Of a stretch of DNA of 20,845 bases, positions 1 to 8,597 are shown in pieces (position 1 is the first letter of the stretch; the number at the start of each line of letters is the position of its first letter). The position numbers were made by a program, and so were the translations under genes. The DNA is taken from contig DDQZ01000055.1 of NCBI GenBank assembly GCA_002343505.1, forward strand, positions 358-21,202, in the 5' to 3' direction. This DNA comes from Verrucomicrobiaceae bacterium UBA2429 (lineage in GTDB: Bacteria > Verrucomicrobiota > Verrucomicrobiia > Verrucomicrobiales > Verrucomicrobiaceae). The notes below the pieces were generated by a model. That model did no database searches. It saw only the letters and a program-made list of their open reading frames with translations, and was not told where the DNA came from.

Positions 1-2
1 AG

Positions 3-2687
3 GTCAGCGACTTGAGCGCGCTGGCGGGACTGACGGTCTTGTGGGAGTTGGAATTGCGCTTTATGTCAGGTGGAGCTCCGCTGCGCCCACTGACACCACT
101 CTTCGAGCGTTTGGTGGCACTGAGACTATTTGGCAGCGTGTTTTCCGACCTGCCCGCTGAGCTATGCGGAAAAGACGAATTGGAAAATGTGATTGCCCCC
201 GTGCGGGCGCACTTCGCGGCGCAGGCGCAGCAGGGGGTGCGGGAGGATCAGGAATTGAAAGTGATCGTGCTGGGCAACGGGCGCGTGGGCAAGACCTCGC
301 TGGTGAAGGCGCTGCAAGGGCTGCCGCATGATCCCCTGGAGAACAGCACGCACGGCATCCGGCTGTGGACGCTGGACCAGCCCTGGCAGCCGCTGGACGG
401 GGAAGGGGCGGAGGCTGTGGCGCGGCTGAATGTGTGGGACTTCGCCGGGCAGGACCTCTACCACCAGACGCACCGTCTTTTCTTCCAGGCGCGGGCCATT
501 TTCATCATTGTCCATGCGGAGAACGAGCCGCCGCTGCAAGCGGGTGAGGAGGATGTGCGCCGCCCGCTGCGCTACTGGCTGGAGCAGGTCGCTTCCCTGG
601 AAACGGCGGGGCGGCTGCCGCCTGTGCTGGTGGTGCGCAACCGCTGTGACGAGGACCGCCCCGGCCGGCAGCCGCGCGACTGGCGCGGCGACGCGCCCTG
701 GGAGTGCCGGGAGCTGCCGGAGCTGGCGTGCAGCGCGGCCACGGGGGCGGGCATCGAGGCGCTGCGGCAATGGCTGGGCGAAACCACCGCGCAGGTGCTG
801 GGCTCCCAGGAGAAGCGCGGCATCGGCGCCGGGCGGGCGGCGGTGAAGCAGGAGCTGCGCGCTTTGCAGGCCGCCAACGAGGCGGCGCACCGGGAGAGCG
901 AGCGGACGGGCCGCCGCCACGAGCCGCCGCACGCGCTGATGCCGCGCGCGGAATTCCACGCGCTCGTGCGGGAGAAATGCGCGGGCACGGATGACGCCGC
1001 TGATCCGGACCAGGTGCTGGACTGGCTGCACCGCCAGGGCGCGCTGTATTGGAACCGGGGGCTGATGCCGGAGCAGGTGATCCTGGACCAGCGCTGGGCC
1101 ATTGAGGGCATCTACGCGCTGTTTCACCGGGAGAAGTGCGTGCGGCACCTGCGTCGCCGGCAGGGCCGGTTCACCGCGCCGGACCTGGCGCAGTGGCTGT
1201 GGGACGGGGAGGGTTACACGCCGGAGGAGCAGCGGGTGTTTGTGAATTTCATGCTGGCCTGCGGCATCGCCTTCACCCTGCTGGAGAAGGAGGAGGCGGC
1301 GGAGGGGGAGGCGGTGTATGTGGCTCCGGAGTGCCTGCCCCCCGCGGCCGTCACCGAGGCGGAACTCGTGGAGCGCCTGCGCGGCGCGGACCTGGAAGCG
1401 GCGCGGCCCGCGCGTGTGCTGGAGACGGCGCACCGGCACCTGAGCGCCGAGCCGGTGCTGCATTTCCTCTGCCGCGTGGGCCGGAAGTGGAAGCGCGCGG
1501 CGCTGATGTGGAGGCATGGAGCCTTTTTCCAATCCGGTGAAAGCCGGTCCTGGATTCGGGTGGACTGGCAGCGCGGGAACGAGGACGACTACGGCGGCAA
1601 ACTGCGGCTGGAACTGCACGGAACAGACGCGGGCTTCCTCGAAGCGGTGGTGGAGGAGGTGCGCGGCAGCCCCGGTTTCCCCCATGAGGCCGCCGAGGAC
1701 CTGCGCCGCCGGTGCGAAAACCTGCCCACGGAGACACTGAAACCGCCGGCTCCGCCGAAGCCGCCGGAGCCAGCGCCGCCGGAGACAGCGCCAGCCAAAG
1801 CGCCGCCGCTGGAAGCCTACGCGCCGCCGCCCGAGGCGCAGGTGAAGCCGCGCGTCGGCTTCTCCTTTGCCGGGGAGGACGCGGAGCATCCTGGCATCGA
1901 GAGCCGCCCGCGGGCGCTGGCCGCCGCGCTGCGCGCCTCGGGCGTGGAGGTGAAGGACTACAAAACAGACCAGGAGACACCGCACCTGGAGGTCTTCCTC
2001 AGGGAGCTGGTGGCGCAGGATTTCCTGGTGGTGTTCATCAGCCGCAAATACCTGCGCAGCGAATACTGCATGTGGGAGTTGATGAAGATCTTCGAGCGGG
2101 AGCCGGCGGGTGTTTTCGTGGACGACCAGTGCCGCCTGCTGTGGTTCAAGGACGCGCGGCTGAGCCACCGCCCGGACGGGACGGGGGCGCTGACGGCGGA
2201 GGACTGGCTGGGCTTCTGGAAAAAGAGGGCCGCGGAAACCGCCCGCTACTACGCCGCGGCCTCGGGCGAGGACGCCCTGCGCGCGAAGCAGGCCATCGAG
2301 CGCGACTTCATCAACGAGTGGCTGGCTTTCATCCACTCCTCCGACAAGGGCGACCTGCTGGTGAAGCACCTGCTCGACCACCGCCTGGGCGAGGTGCTGG
2401 ACGCGGCGGCGCAGGACACGGAAATCCAGGCATGGTGCGCCGCGCTGTGCGAGAAGCTGAACGCCATGCTGACGCGTCCGGAGAGGCTGCCGGACTATGC
2501 CAAAAGCGCCTGGCAGCGCGGGGACCGGGAGCAGGCGCGGGGGCTGCTTTTGCGCCATGAGCGTGTGAAGCCGGGCAACCAGGCCAGGAGCCACCTGGAG
2601 CTGCTGAAGTCGGCGCGTTTTCCGCATGACCGGGAGCTGGAGGACATGCGCAAGATTTTGCTCGCCGAGGAGCTGGACCGGGAGTGA
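3..2687 (+). CDS. LRR-Roc-COR-TIR protein (5'-partial), putative GTPase-controlled NADase
   Basis: The frame is open to the left edge with leucine-rich-repeat spacing, so the gene starts outside the window; the TTG at 12 is only the first start-like codon inside. Numbering from that TTG, a Ras-like Roc GTPase follows: P-loop GNGRVGKT 88-95, STHGI 112-116, DFAGQ 143-147, NRCD 210-213 in place of NKxD, and SAATG 241-245. A COR-like region spans about 275-570. A proline-rich linker (about 577-613) leads to a TIR-type domain beginning VGFSFAGED (615-623). The motif SRKYLRSEYCMWEL (677-690) places Glu689 where TIR NADases carry their catalytic glutamate. The last 110 residues are unassigned. In the family, Roc-COR is a dimerising GTPase switch and bacterial TIR domains often cleave NAD+. 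A role in immunity or signalling is inference. The reading frame is intact. Confidence 0.85.
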   Translation, partial: VSDLSALAGLTVLWELELRFMSGGAPLRPLTPLFERLVALRLFGSVFSDLPAELCGKDELENVIAPVRAHFAAQAQQGVREDQELKVIVLGNGRVGKTSLVKALQGLPHDPLENSTHGIRLWTLDQPWQPLDGEGAEAVARLNVWDFAGQDLYHQTHRLFFQARAIFIIVHAENEPPLQAGEEDVRRPLRYWLEQVASLETAGRLPPVLVVRNRCDEDRPGRQPRDWRGDAPWECRELPELACSAATGAGIEALRQWLGETTAQVLGSQEKRGIGAGRAAVKQELRALQAANEAAHRESERTGRRHEPPHALMPRAEFHALVREKCAGTDDAADPDQVLDWLHRQGALYWNRGLMPEQVILDQRWAIEGIYALFHREKCVRHLRRRQGRFTAPDLAQWLWDGEGYTPEEQRVFVNFMLACGIAFTLLEKEEAAEGEAVYVAPECLPPAAVTEAELVERLRGADLEAARPARVLETAHRHLSAEPVLHFLCRVGRKWKRAALMWRHGAFFQSGESRSWIRVDWQRGNEDDYGGKLRLELHGTDAGFLEAVVEEVRGSPGFPHEAAEDLRRRCENLPTETLKPPAPPKPPEPAPPETAPAKAPPLEAYAPPPEAQVKPRVGFSFAGEDAEHPGIESRPRALAAALRASGVEVKDYKTDQETPHLEVFLRELVAQDFLVVFISRKYLRSEYCMWELMKIFEREPAGVFVDDQCRLLWFKDARLSHRPDGTGALTAEDWLGFWKKRAAETARYYAAASGEDALRAKQAIERDFINEWLAFIHSSDKGDLLVKHLLDHRLGEVLDAAAQDTEIQAWCAALCEKLNAMLTRPERLPDYAKSAWQRGDREQARGLLLRHERVKPGNQARSHLELLKSARFPHDRELEDMRKILLAEELDRE

Positions 2688-2768
2688 GGCCGCGCGCCAT
2701 CACATGAATACCGGAGCCGGTGACAAGAGCGGGAGGAAAGCGGCGCGCCGGACGTTTGTTTCTGCCGC

Positions 2769-5700
2769 ATGAAATCCAGCCTCCGCCTCCTGCCCCTCAT
2801 TTGCGCCCTGACCGCCGCCTCCGCGCAGGAAAATGACGTGGCCGGCAATGAGCAGGTGCGCAAGATCATGGAGACCTACACCGGGCGCGGCACCCTGGCC
2901 GATGACACGCCGCCCACGGAGCCGCTGGAGGCGGCGAGGAAATTCAAGCTGCGCCCGGACCTCGCCATTGACCTGATGGCCGCCGAGCCCGCCGTGGAGC
3001 AGCCGCTTTACGCGAGCTGGGACTCGCAGGGGCGCATGTGGGTCACGCTTTACCGCCAGTATCAATTTCCCGCCGGGCTGAAGATCGTCAGCTATGACCA
3101 GCACCTGCGCGCCAAGTTTGACAAAGTGCCGCCGCCGCCGCCGCGCGGGCCGAAGGGCGCGGACAAAATCACCGTCTTCGAGGACACGGACGGCGACGGC
3201 TTTTTCGACAAGCACACCGATGTCATCACCGGGCTGAACATCGCCAGCGCCGCCCTGCACGGCATGGGCCGCATCTGGGTGCTGAACCCGCCCTACCTGC
3301 TCAGCTACCCTGACGCCGACTTCGATGCCATGCCCGATGGCGACCCCGAGGTGGAGCTGAGCGGCTTCGGCTTGGAGGACACGCACAGCGTTGCCACCAG
3401 CCTCATGTGGGGCATGGACGGCTGGCTTTACGGCGCCAACGGCAGCACCACCACGGGCAACGTCTCCAGCGCCAACACCAAGAATGTGAAATGGGAGGGC
3501 CAGTGCATCTGGCGCTACCACCCGCGCAAGAAGACCTTCGAAATCTACGCCGAGGGCGGCGGCAACACCTTCAGCCTCGACCTGGACAGCAAGGGCCGCG
3601 TCTTCTCCGGCACAAACAATGGCAAGACCCGCGGCATGCACTACGAGCAGGGCAGCTACGGCATCAAAGGCTGGGGCAAACACGGGCCGCTGACCAATCC
3701 GTATGCCTTAGGTTACTTCGAGCACATGAAGCACGAGGGTGATGAAAAGCGCTTCCCACAGGCCTTTGTCATCTATGAGGGCGGTCTGCTCGGCAGCGCT
3801 TATGAGGGGAAAATCATCGCGCCGAACTCCCTGCAAAACACCGTCTATGTCAGCGAGCGCATCCCGCACGGCTCCACCTTCCGCACCAAGGACGAGGAGC
3901 TTTTGATGAGCTCCCCCGACCGCTGGTTCCGCCCCGTGTGGGCCGGTGTGGGACCCGATGGCGGCTTCTACATGGCCGATTGGTACGACACCCGCCTCAG
4001 CCATGTGCGCCCCGTGGATGACTGGCACAAGACCAGCGGCCGCATCTACCGCGTCCGCCCCGTCAGCGGCGCGCCGAAGCTCAAGCCGTTTGATCTGAGC
4101 AAGGCCAGCGCGGAGGAACTGCTCGGGTATTTGAGTCACTCCAACCGCTGGTTCCGCAGGCAGTCGGTGCTGGAGATCGGCTGGCGCGGACTCAAAGACT
4201 TGGCTCCCAAGCTCTCTGAAATGTTGAACGGCCCTCATGCCTTGGAAGCAATCTGGGCGCTCAACTTACTCGTTGAAAACAATCCTGATGATCGAGCGAT
4301 CGAATTGAATGCGGGTATCGCCATCACACAGGCTGTTCGAAGCTCCGACCCTTATTTGCGGCGTTGGGCGGTGAAAATGATTGGAGAGCAAGCGCCATCA
4401 TGGGGATCTTTGGGCGCGCTCACGATGGTCGCAGAAGAGAAACATCCCGAAGTCCGCGCCCAGATCCTCGCCAGTGCCAAAAGACTTCCTGCGGGTGTGG
4501 CATTGCCACTCTTATGGAGCGGCGACGACGACTCCCGTAGGCGCGTTCGCCAGAACGCGGCATCCGCAGCCCCGTCTTCTGGCGAAGACGCCTACAGCGA
4601 CCCCAGCGGCCATCTCCCCCTTCTAGCCTGGTGGGCCTTGGAATCCAAAGCTGAGAAAGAGAGCGAGGCCGTGTTCACTTTCCTCAAATCCGACACCGCC
4701 TTCCTCCAGACTGAGCTCTTCAAAAACCACCTCGCCGAAAAGCTCGCCAAGCGTTACGCACTGGCCGGTGGCGAGGCCAATCTGAACTCCTGCGCCGACC
4801 TGCTCGCGCTCACGGACGATGCCGCCCTGCGCGCCAAGTTCATCGCCGGCATCGCCTCCGCCTTCGAGGGCGCGGAGCTGCCGCCCCTGCCGGACGCGCT
4901 CGCGAAGGCGCTGAATGATTACATGGCGAAGCAAAGCGGCGGTGACCTCACGCTCGCCCTGCGCAGCGGCAGCGCGGATGCTTTGAAGAAAGGATTGGCG
5001 CTGCTTGGCAACAGCAAGGAACCCAACGCCGCGCGCATCGCCGTGGCCAGAACCCTGTCCGAGCTAGGCAAAGTGGAGGCCGTGGCGCCCATGGTGGCCA
5101 TTTTGAAAAGCAGCAACCCCGCCAGCCTGAAGCGCGGCATTTTGCAGGCCGCATCCCGCTTTGACGACCGCCGCATCGCCGAAGCCATGCTGACCAGCTA
5201 CGAATCGCAAATCGCCGGGGACCAGGCATTGCGCGAGGACGCCCTGCGCACCCTGGCCGGGCGCAAGGAATGGGCCGTCGAGCTTATCCACTTCATCAAC
5301 GAATGGAAAGTGCCCGCGCGTCATGTGCCCGTGGATGTGGTGCGGCAGCTCAGCCTGCACAAGGACGCCGATATTGACGCCGCCATTGAGAAGCATTGGA
5401 AGGGCCTGCTCGCCACCGGCCCCACGGAGGCCAAGGAAAAAGAGATGGCCCGCATCAAGGCTGTGCTCCAGACCGGCCTCGGCGATCCTGAAAAAGGCAA
5501 GCTGCAATACACCGTGCGCTGCGGCATCTGCCACAAGCTCTTTGGCGAGGGCAATGCCATCGGTCCCGAACTCACCGGCTACGACCGCGCCAATGCCAGC
5601 TTCTGGCTGGAGAACATTTTCAATCCCAGCCTCGAAATCCGCGAAGGCTTTGGCAACTACATCGTCAAGCTCAAGAGCGGCCAGCTCCTCACCGGCATCA

Positions 5701-5882
5701 TGGACGCGCAGGACGCCTCCGGCATTGTGCTCAAAGACATCGCCGGCAACAAAACCCCCGTGAAGCAGGCCGATATCGAGTCCCTCGAAGCCAGCCCCGT
5801 CTCCCTCATGCCCGAGGGCCTCACCACCGGCATGAGCGAGACGGATTTGAAGGACTTCTTCGCGTATTTGATGAAGCCGTGA
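2769..5882 (+). CDS. PVC-type membrane-bound dehydrogenase with HEAT repeats and C-terminal haem-binding domain
   Basis: The 1037-residue product has a Sec signal peptide (hydrophobic 5-18, Ala-rich cleavage region). It matches the large Pirellula/Verrucomicrobium-type proteins: a glucose/sorbosone-dehydrogenase-like propeller (about 50-430) with the Ca-binding-like loop EDTDGDG (138-144), HEAT-like alpha repeats (about 435-880), then a haem domain with CGICH (Cys918, Cys921, His922) followed by the family-typical GYDRANASFWLENIFNPS stretch. It is probably exported and involved in periplasmic oxidation of a sugar-like compound; the substrate is unknown. No good ribosome-binding site lies close to the ATG; a GGGAGGAAAG is 28 bases upstream. 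Its stop overlaps a possible GTG start of the sulfatase gene, suggesting coupling. A REPIN-like palindromic element lies in frame at 4537-4595, where relatives have a short loop between HEAT repeats. Confidence 0.88.
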   Translation: MKSSLRLLPLICALTAASAQENDVAGNEQVRKIMETYTGRGTLADDTPPTEPLEAARKFKLRPDLAIDLMAAEPAVEQPLYASWDSQGRMWVTLYRQYQFPAGLKIVSYDQHLRAKFDKVPPPPPRGPKGADKITVFEDTDGDGFFDKHTDVITGLNIASAALHGMGRIWVLNPPYLLSYPDADFDAMPDGDPEVELSGFGLEDTHSVATSLMWGMDGWLYGANGSTTTGNVSSANTKNVKWEGQCIWRYHPRKKTFEIYAEGGGNTFSLDLDSKGRVFSGTNNGKTRGMHYEQGSYGIKGWGKHGPLTNPYALGYFEHMKHEGDEKRFPQAFVIYEGGLLGSAYEGKIIAPNSLQNTVYVSERIPHGSTFRTKDEELLMSSPDRWFRPVWAGVGPDGGFYMADWYDTRLSHVRPVDDWHKTSGRIYRVRPVSGAPKLKPFDLSKASAEELLGYLSHSNRWFRRQSVLEIGWRGLKDLAPKLSEMLNGPHALEAIWALNLLVENNPDDRAIELNAGIAITQAVRSSDPYLRRWAVKMIGEQAPSWGSLGALTMVAEEKHPEVRAQILASAKRLPAGVALPLLWSGDDDSRRRVRQNAASAAPSSGEDAYSDPSGHLPLLAWWALESKAEKESEAVFTFLKSDTAFLQTELFKNHLAEKLAKRYALAGGEANLNSCADLLALTDDAALRAKFIAGIASAFEGAELPPLPDALAKALNDYMAKQSGGDLTLALRSGSADALKKGLALLGNSKEPNAARIAVARTLSELGKVEAVAPMVAILKSSNPASLKRGILQAASRFDDRRIAEAMLTSYESQIAGDQALREDALRTLAGRKEWAVELIHFINEWKVPARHVPVDVVRQLSLHKDADIDAAIEKHWKGLLATGPTEAKEKEMARIKAVLQTGLGDPEKGKLQYTVRCGICHKLFGEGNAIGPELTGYDRANASFWLENIFNPSLEIREGFGNYIVKLKSGQLLTGIMDAQDASGIVLKDIAGNKTPVKQADIESLEASPVSLMPEGLTTGMSETDLKDFFAYLMKP
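4537..4595. repeat. REPIN-like inverted pair of REP hairpins inside a coding sequence
   Basis: Two inverted arms share GTAGGCG-NN-TTCGCCAGAA-NN-CGG, differing only at the NN pairs (CG/CG against TC/GA). Each arm folds on its own: CGCGTT/AACGCG around the loop CGCCAG (4542-4559), and CGTCTT/AAGACG around CTGGCG (4573-4590). The differences are compensatory and keep both 6-bp stems. GTAG flanks the outside of the first arm (4537-4540) and CTAC the outside of the second (4592-4595). This is the architecture of REPIN/BIME elements mobilised by RAYT (TnpA-REP) enzymes. The surrounding frame stays open, adding about 20 residues (SRRRVRQNAASAAP onward). No second copy or RAYT gene was seen in the window. 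Confidence 0.75.
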
Positions 5883-5923
5883 TCAGAAACTTGCGCTCAC
5901 GCCGCGCGTTCTCCACCCCGGTC

Positions 5924-7303
5924 ATGATCGCACGTTTCACACTTTCCCTGCTGGCTGCCGCCAGCCTCCATGCCACGCCGCCGAATGTGGTGCTCATCGT
6001 CAGTGACGACCAGGGCTGGCCGGATCTCGGCTGCATTGGCAGCAAGCCCGTCCAGACGCCGAATCTCGACAAGCTGGCTGAGCGCGGTGTGCGCGGCACC
6101 AGCTTTTACGTCACCTGGCCCGCTTGCACACCCTCGCGCGGCAGCCTGCTCACCGGCCGTTATCCCCAGCGCAACGGCCTCTATGACATGGTGCGCAATG
6201 ACATGGTCAACTACGGCCACCGCTACAAACCCGAGGAATACGCCGTGTCGCCTGAGATGACACTGGGCCTCGATCCGAGGGAAATCACCATCGGCGACAT
6301 GCTGCGCAAGGCCGGCTATGTGAACGGCGTCGTCGGCAAGTGGGACATGGGGCAGGCAAAACGTTACCTGCCCCTCCAGCGCGGCTTTGATTTCTTTTAC
6401 GGCCACGGCAACAACGGCATAGACTACTACACGCACGAGCGGTATGGCACGCCCTCCCTCTTTCGGGGCAATCAGCGCACCGAGGAGGACAAGGGCAAAT
6501 ACGCCACCGAGGTCTTTCGCCGCGAGGCTCTTTATTTCGTCAACGAGCACGCGGGACGGAATCCTTTCTTCCTCTACCTGCCCTTCAACGCTCCGCACGG
6601 CGCCTCCACGCTAGCCGAGGACAACGGCGGCCAGAAGCCTGGCGTCCAGGCGCCCGAGGAATACAAGGCGCGCTTTCGCGACATCGTGAAGGATGAAAAA
6701 CTCGCCGGTTACTATGGCGCGGTCACTTGCATGGATGACGCCATCGGCGCGGTCATGGACGCGGTGGAGAAAGCCGGGCAGACTCAGAACACGATCTGGA
6801 TTTTCATGTCCGACAACGGCGGCAGCGGCAACGGCGGCAATGCGCCCCTCAAAGGCAGCAAGTCCACCATGTGGGAGGGCGGTTTGCGCGTGCCATTCAT
6901 CTTCGTCTGGCCTGGCAGGGCGCCTGCCGGGAAGGTCACGGATGAATTTCTCACCGCCCTTGAGATCGTGCCCACCCTGCTTGCCGCCACGGGTGCTCCC
7001 GCGCCAGAGGGTGTTGTCATGGACGGCTTCGACATGCTGCCCGTCCTGCGCGGTGAGATGAAGTCTCCGCGCGGCGAGATGTTCTGGCAGCGCCGTGGAG
7101 ATAAAGCCGCGCGCATCGGCCAGTGGAAATGGCTGGAAAGCGCCAAGGGGCGCGGCCTTTATGATCTGAGCACCGACCTGGGCGAGTCGGAGGACCTCTC
7201 GAAGGAAAAGCCCGAAGTGCTTGAAATGATGCGGGAGAAATTTGCCGCCTGGCGCAAAATCATGGACGAAGCCGAACCACGCGGTCCTTTCCGCGACTAT
7301 TGA
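5924..7303 (+). CDS. Secreted sulfatase (arylsulfatase family, formylglycine type)
   Basis: The enzyme hydrolyses sulfate esters and belongs to the alkaline-phosphatase-like fold. Starting at the ATG at 5924 gives a 459-residue protein with a short signal peptide (hydrophobic FTLSLLAAASLHA). An alternative GTG at 5879 overlaps the upstream stop and adds 15 residues including SRRAFS, which resembles a weak Tat motif, so the start is uncertain. Visible are the metal-binding DD (28-29), the formylglycine signature CTPSR (Cys68) followed by GSLLTGRYP, a DNGG motif, and LKGSK. The usual GKWHLG is GKWDMG here, with the Lys kept and the His replaced by Asp. Activity requires a formylglycine-generating enzyme encoded elsewhere. 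Its position between a haem dehydrogenase and a NagA-like gene suggests catabolism of a sulfated glycan (inference). Confidence 0.9.
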   Translation: MIARFTLSLLAAASLHATPPNVVLIVSDDQGWPDLGCIGSKPVQTPNLDKLAERGVRGTSFYVTWPACTPSRGSLLTGRYPQRNGLYDMVRNDMVNYGHRYKPEEYAVSPEMTLGLDPREITIGDMLRKAGYVNGVVGKWDMGQAKRYLPLQRGFDFFYGHGNNGIDYYTHERYGTPSLFRGNQRTEEDKGKYATEVFRREALYFVNEHAGRNPFFLYLPFNAPHGASTLAEDNGGQKPGVQAPEEYKARFRDIVKDEKLAGYYGAVTCMDDAIGAVMDAVEKAGQTQNTIWIFMSDNGGSGNGGNAPLKGSKSTMWEGGLRVPFIFVWPGRAPAGKVTDEFLTALEIVPTLLAATGAPAPEGVVMDGFDMLPVLRGEMKSPRGEMFWQRRGDKAARIGQWKWLESAKGRGLYDLSTDLGESEDLSKEKPEVLEMMREKFAAWRKIMDEAEPRGPFRDY

Positions 7304-7309
7304 CCGGGC

Positions 7310-8503
7310 ATGCCACCACCTCTCATTCTCACCAACGCCACGGTCATCCTGCCGGGCGGGCTGCTGGAGAACGGCGCGGTCCTGTGTCGTGATGGGCGCA
7401 TTGAGTGGATCGGACGCGTTCGAAAAAAATGGCCCGCAGGCGCGGAGATCGCGGACGCGCGCGGCGGGTTCGTTTCCCCCGGTTTTGTGGACATTCATGT
7501 GCATGGCGGAGCGGGCGCGGACTTCATGGACGGCACGCCGGAGGCGGTGCGCACGGTTTGCAAAGCGCACGCGCGCCACGGAACAACGACGATTTTCCCG
7601 ACGACCACCACCGGCGCGCCGGAGCAGATTCAGGCCATGTTCGCCGCCTGCGCGTCGGTGAAAAAATCCTGGTCTCCCGCGGATGGCGCGCGCATCGCCG
7701 GAGTGCATCTCTACGGTCCCTACTTCGCCGAGGACAAGGTGGGCTGCCACAGTGTCGAGGGCCGCAGGTCTCCCAGTCCTGATGAATACGCGGCTTATTT
7801 CAAAGGCGGCCTGGTGCGCGTCGCCACCTGCGCGGCGGAGCTGCCGGGAGCGTCATCATTTTACAAAGCGGCCCGGCGCGCCCGCTGTCTCGTCACCTGC
7901 GGACACTCGAACGCCTCCTGGCCCGAGATGGCCGCCGCGTTCAAAGCGGGCATGAGGCATGCGGACCACTTTTGGTGCGCCATGAGCTCGGTGCCCTCGG
8001 TGCGCGCCCGTCTCGGAGTCCCCATGCGCGGCAGCATGGCGGAGTTTGTCCTCGCGGAGCGTGAGATGAGCACCGAGGTCATCGCTGACGGCTGCCATCT
8101 TGCCTCTGAGTTGCTTGAGTTCGCCTGGCGGATGAAAGGAGCCGGCCGCCTTTGTCTCGTCACCGATGCCAACCGCGCACTCGACATGCCGCCCGGAAGA
8201 TACCGCTTCGGACCGGAGGGTGACGGCTCGTGGTTCGAGAGCGATGGCAGAGTGGGATGGGCGCCCAACGGCAGCCTGGCCAGCTCCATCATGGGCATGG
8301 ACCACATGGTGCGGGTCATGCGGCGCGATACTACGGCACCGCTGCATGACATCATCCGCATGGCAGCGCTCACCCCCGCGGAGCGCGCGGGCATCGCGCG
8401 CGAGTGCGGCAGCGTCGAGCCGGGAAAACGCGCCGATTTGCTGGTTCTCAACCGCCGCCTGCAAGTGCGGCGCGTTTTCATCGGCGGAACCGAAGTGCCC
8501 TGA
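7310..8503 (+). CDS. NagA-like amidohydrolase (N-acetylglucosamine-6-phosphate deacetylase family, variant active site)
   Basis: The 397-residue cytoplasmic protein (no signal peptide) has the amidohydrolase fold of N-acetylglucosamine-6-phosphate deacetylases, which release acetate from GlcNAc-6-P. Seen: HVHGG (His63, His65), the GTTTIFPTTTT strand, CGHSNASW (His199), HADHFWCAMSS (His217/His220) and LVTDANRALDMPPG (Asp286, the catalytic Asp position). The canonical HLEGP, whose Glu binds metal, is HLYGP here (Tyr135). The substrate may therefore differ from that of true NagA, and I withhold the nagA symbol. The ATG lies 6 bases after the sulfatase stop, pointing to one operon. The C-terminal EPGKRADLLVLNRRLQVRRV is typical of the amidohydrolase composite beta-domain. 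Confidence 0.8.
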   Translation: MPPPLILTNATVILPGGLLENGAVLCRDGRIEWIGRVRKKWPAGAEIADARGGFVSPGFVDIHVHGGAGADFMDGTPEAVRTVCKAHARHGTTTIFPTTTTGAPEQIQAMFAACASVKKSWSPADGARIAGVHLYGPYFAEDKVGCHSVEGRRSPSPDEYAAYFKGGLVRVATCAAELPGASSFYKAARRARCLVTCGHSNASWPEMAAAFKAGMRHADHFWCAMSSVPSVRARLGVPMRGSMAEFVLAEREMSTEVIADGCHLASELLEFAWRMKGAGRLCLVTDANRALDMPPGRYRFGPEGDGSWFESDGRVGWAPNGSLASSIMGMDHMVRVMRRDTTAPLHDIIRMAALTPAERAGIARECGSVEPGKRADLLVLNRRLQVRRVFIGGTEVP

Positions 8504-8511
8504 GGCATGCT

Positions 8512-8536
8512 TGCCAAATCCGACCCAACTTTGGCA
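8512..8536 (+). terminator. Inverted repeat after the NagA-like gene, possible weak terminator
   Basis: TGCCAAA (8512-8518) and TTTGGCA (8530-8536) form a perfect 7-bp stem with an 11-base loop, starting 8 bases after the stop codon. The stem is AT-leaning and no T-run follows directly; the nearest is CTTTT about 11 bases later. It could equally be an operator for the next gene. It lies in the 94-base gap before the 1130-residue dehydrogenase gene, where no convincing -35/-10 pair was found. Confidence 0.25.
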
Positions 8537-8597
8537 GACATGACCGTCTTTTCCCGCTCGTTATCGCCCACTGCACACTCCAACCTTCCGGCCCATC

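Noticed and set aside
162..2627. Very long open frame (821 codons) on the minus strand opposite the Roc-COR-TIR gene
   Set aside because: The product is low-complexity (Arg/Leu/Gln/His-rich) with no domain, as expected of an antisense shadow in GC-rich DNA. The plus-strand frame has unmistakable GTPase and TIR motifs.
2700..3683. Minus-strand 327-codon frame overlapping the first dehydrogenase gene
   Set aside because: It is Ala/Val/Gly/His-biased without motifs and lies opposite a gene with signal peptide, propeller and haem domains.
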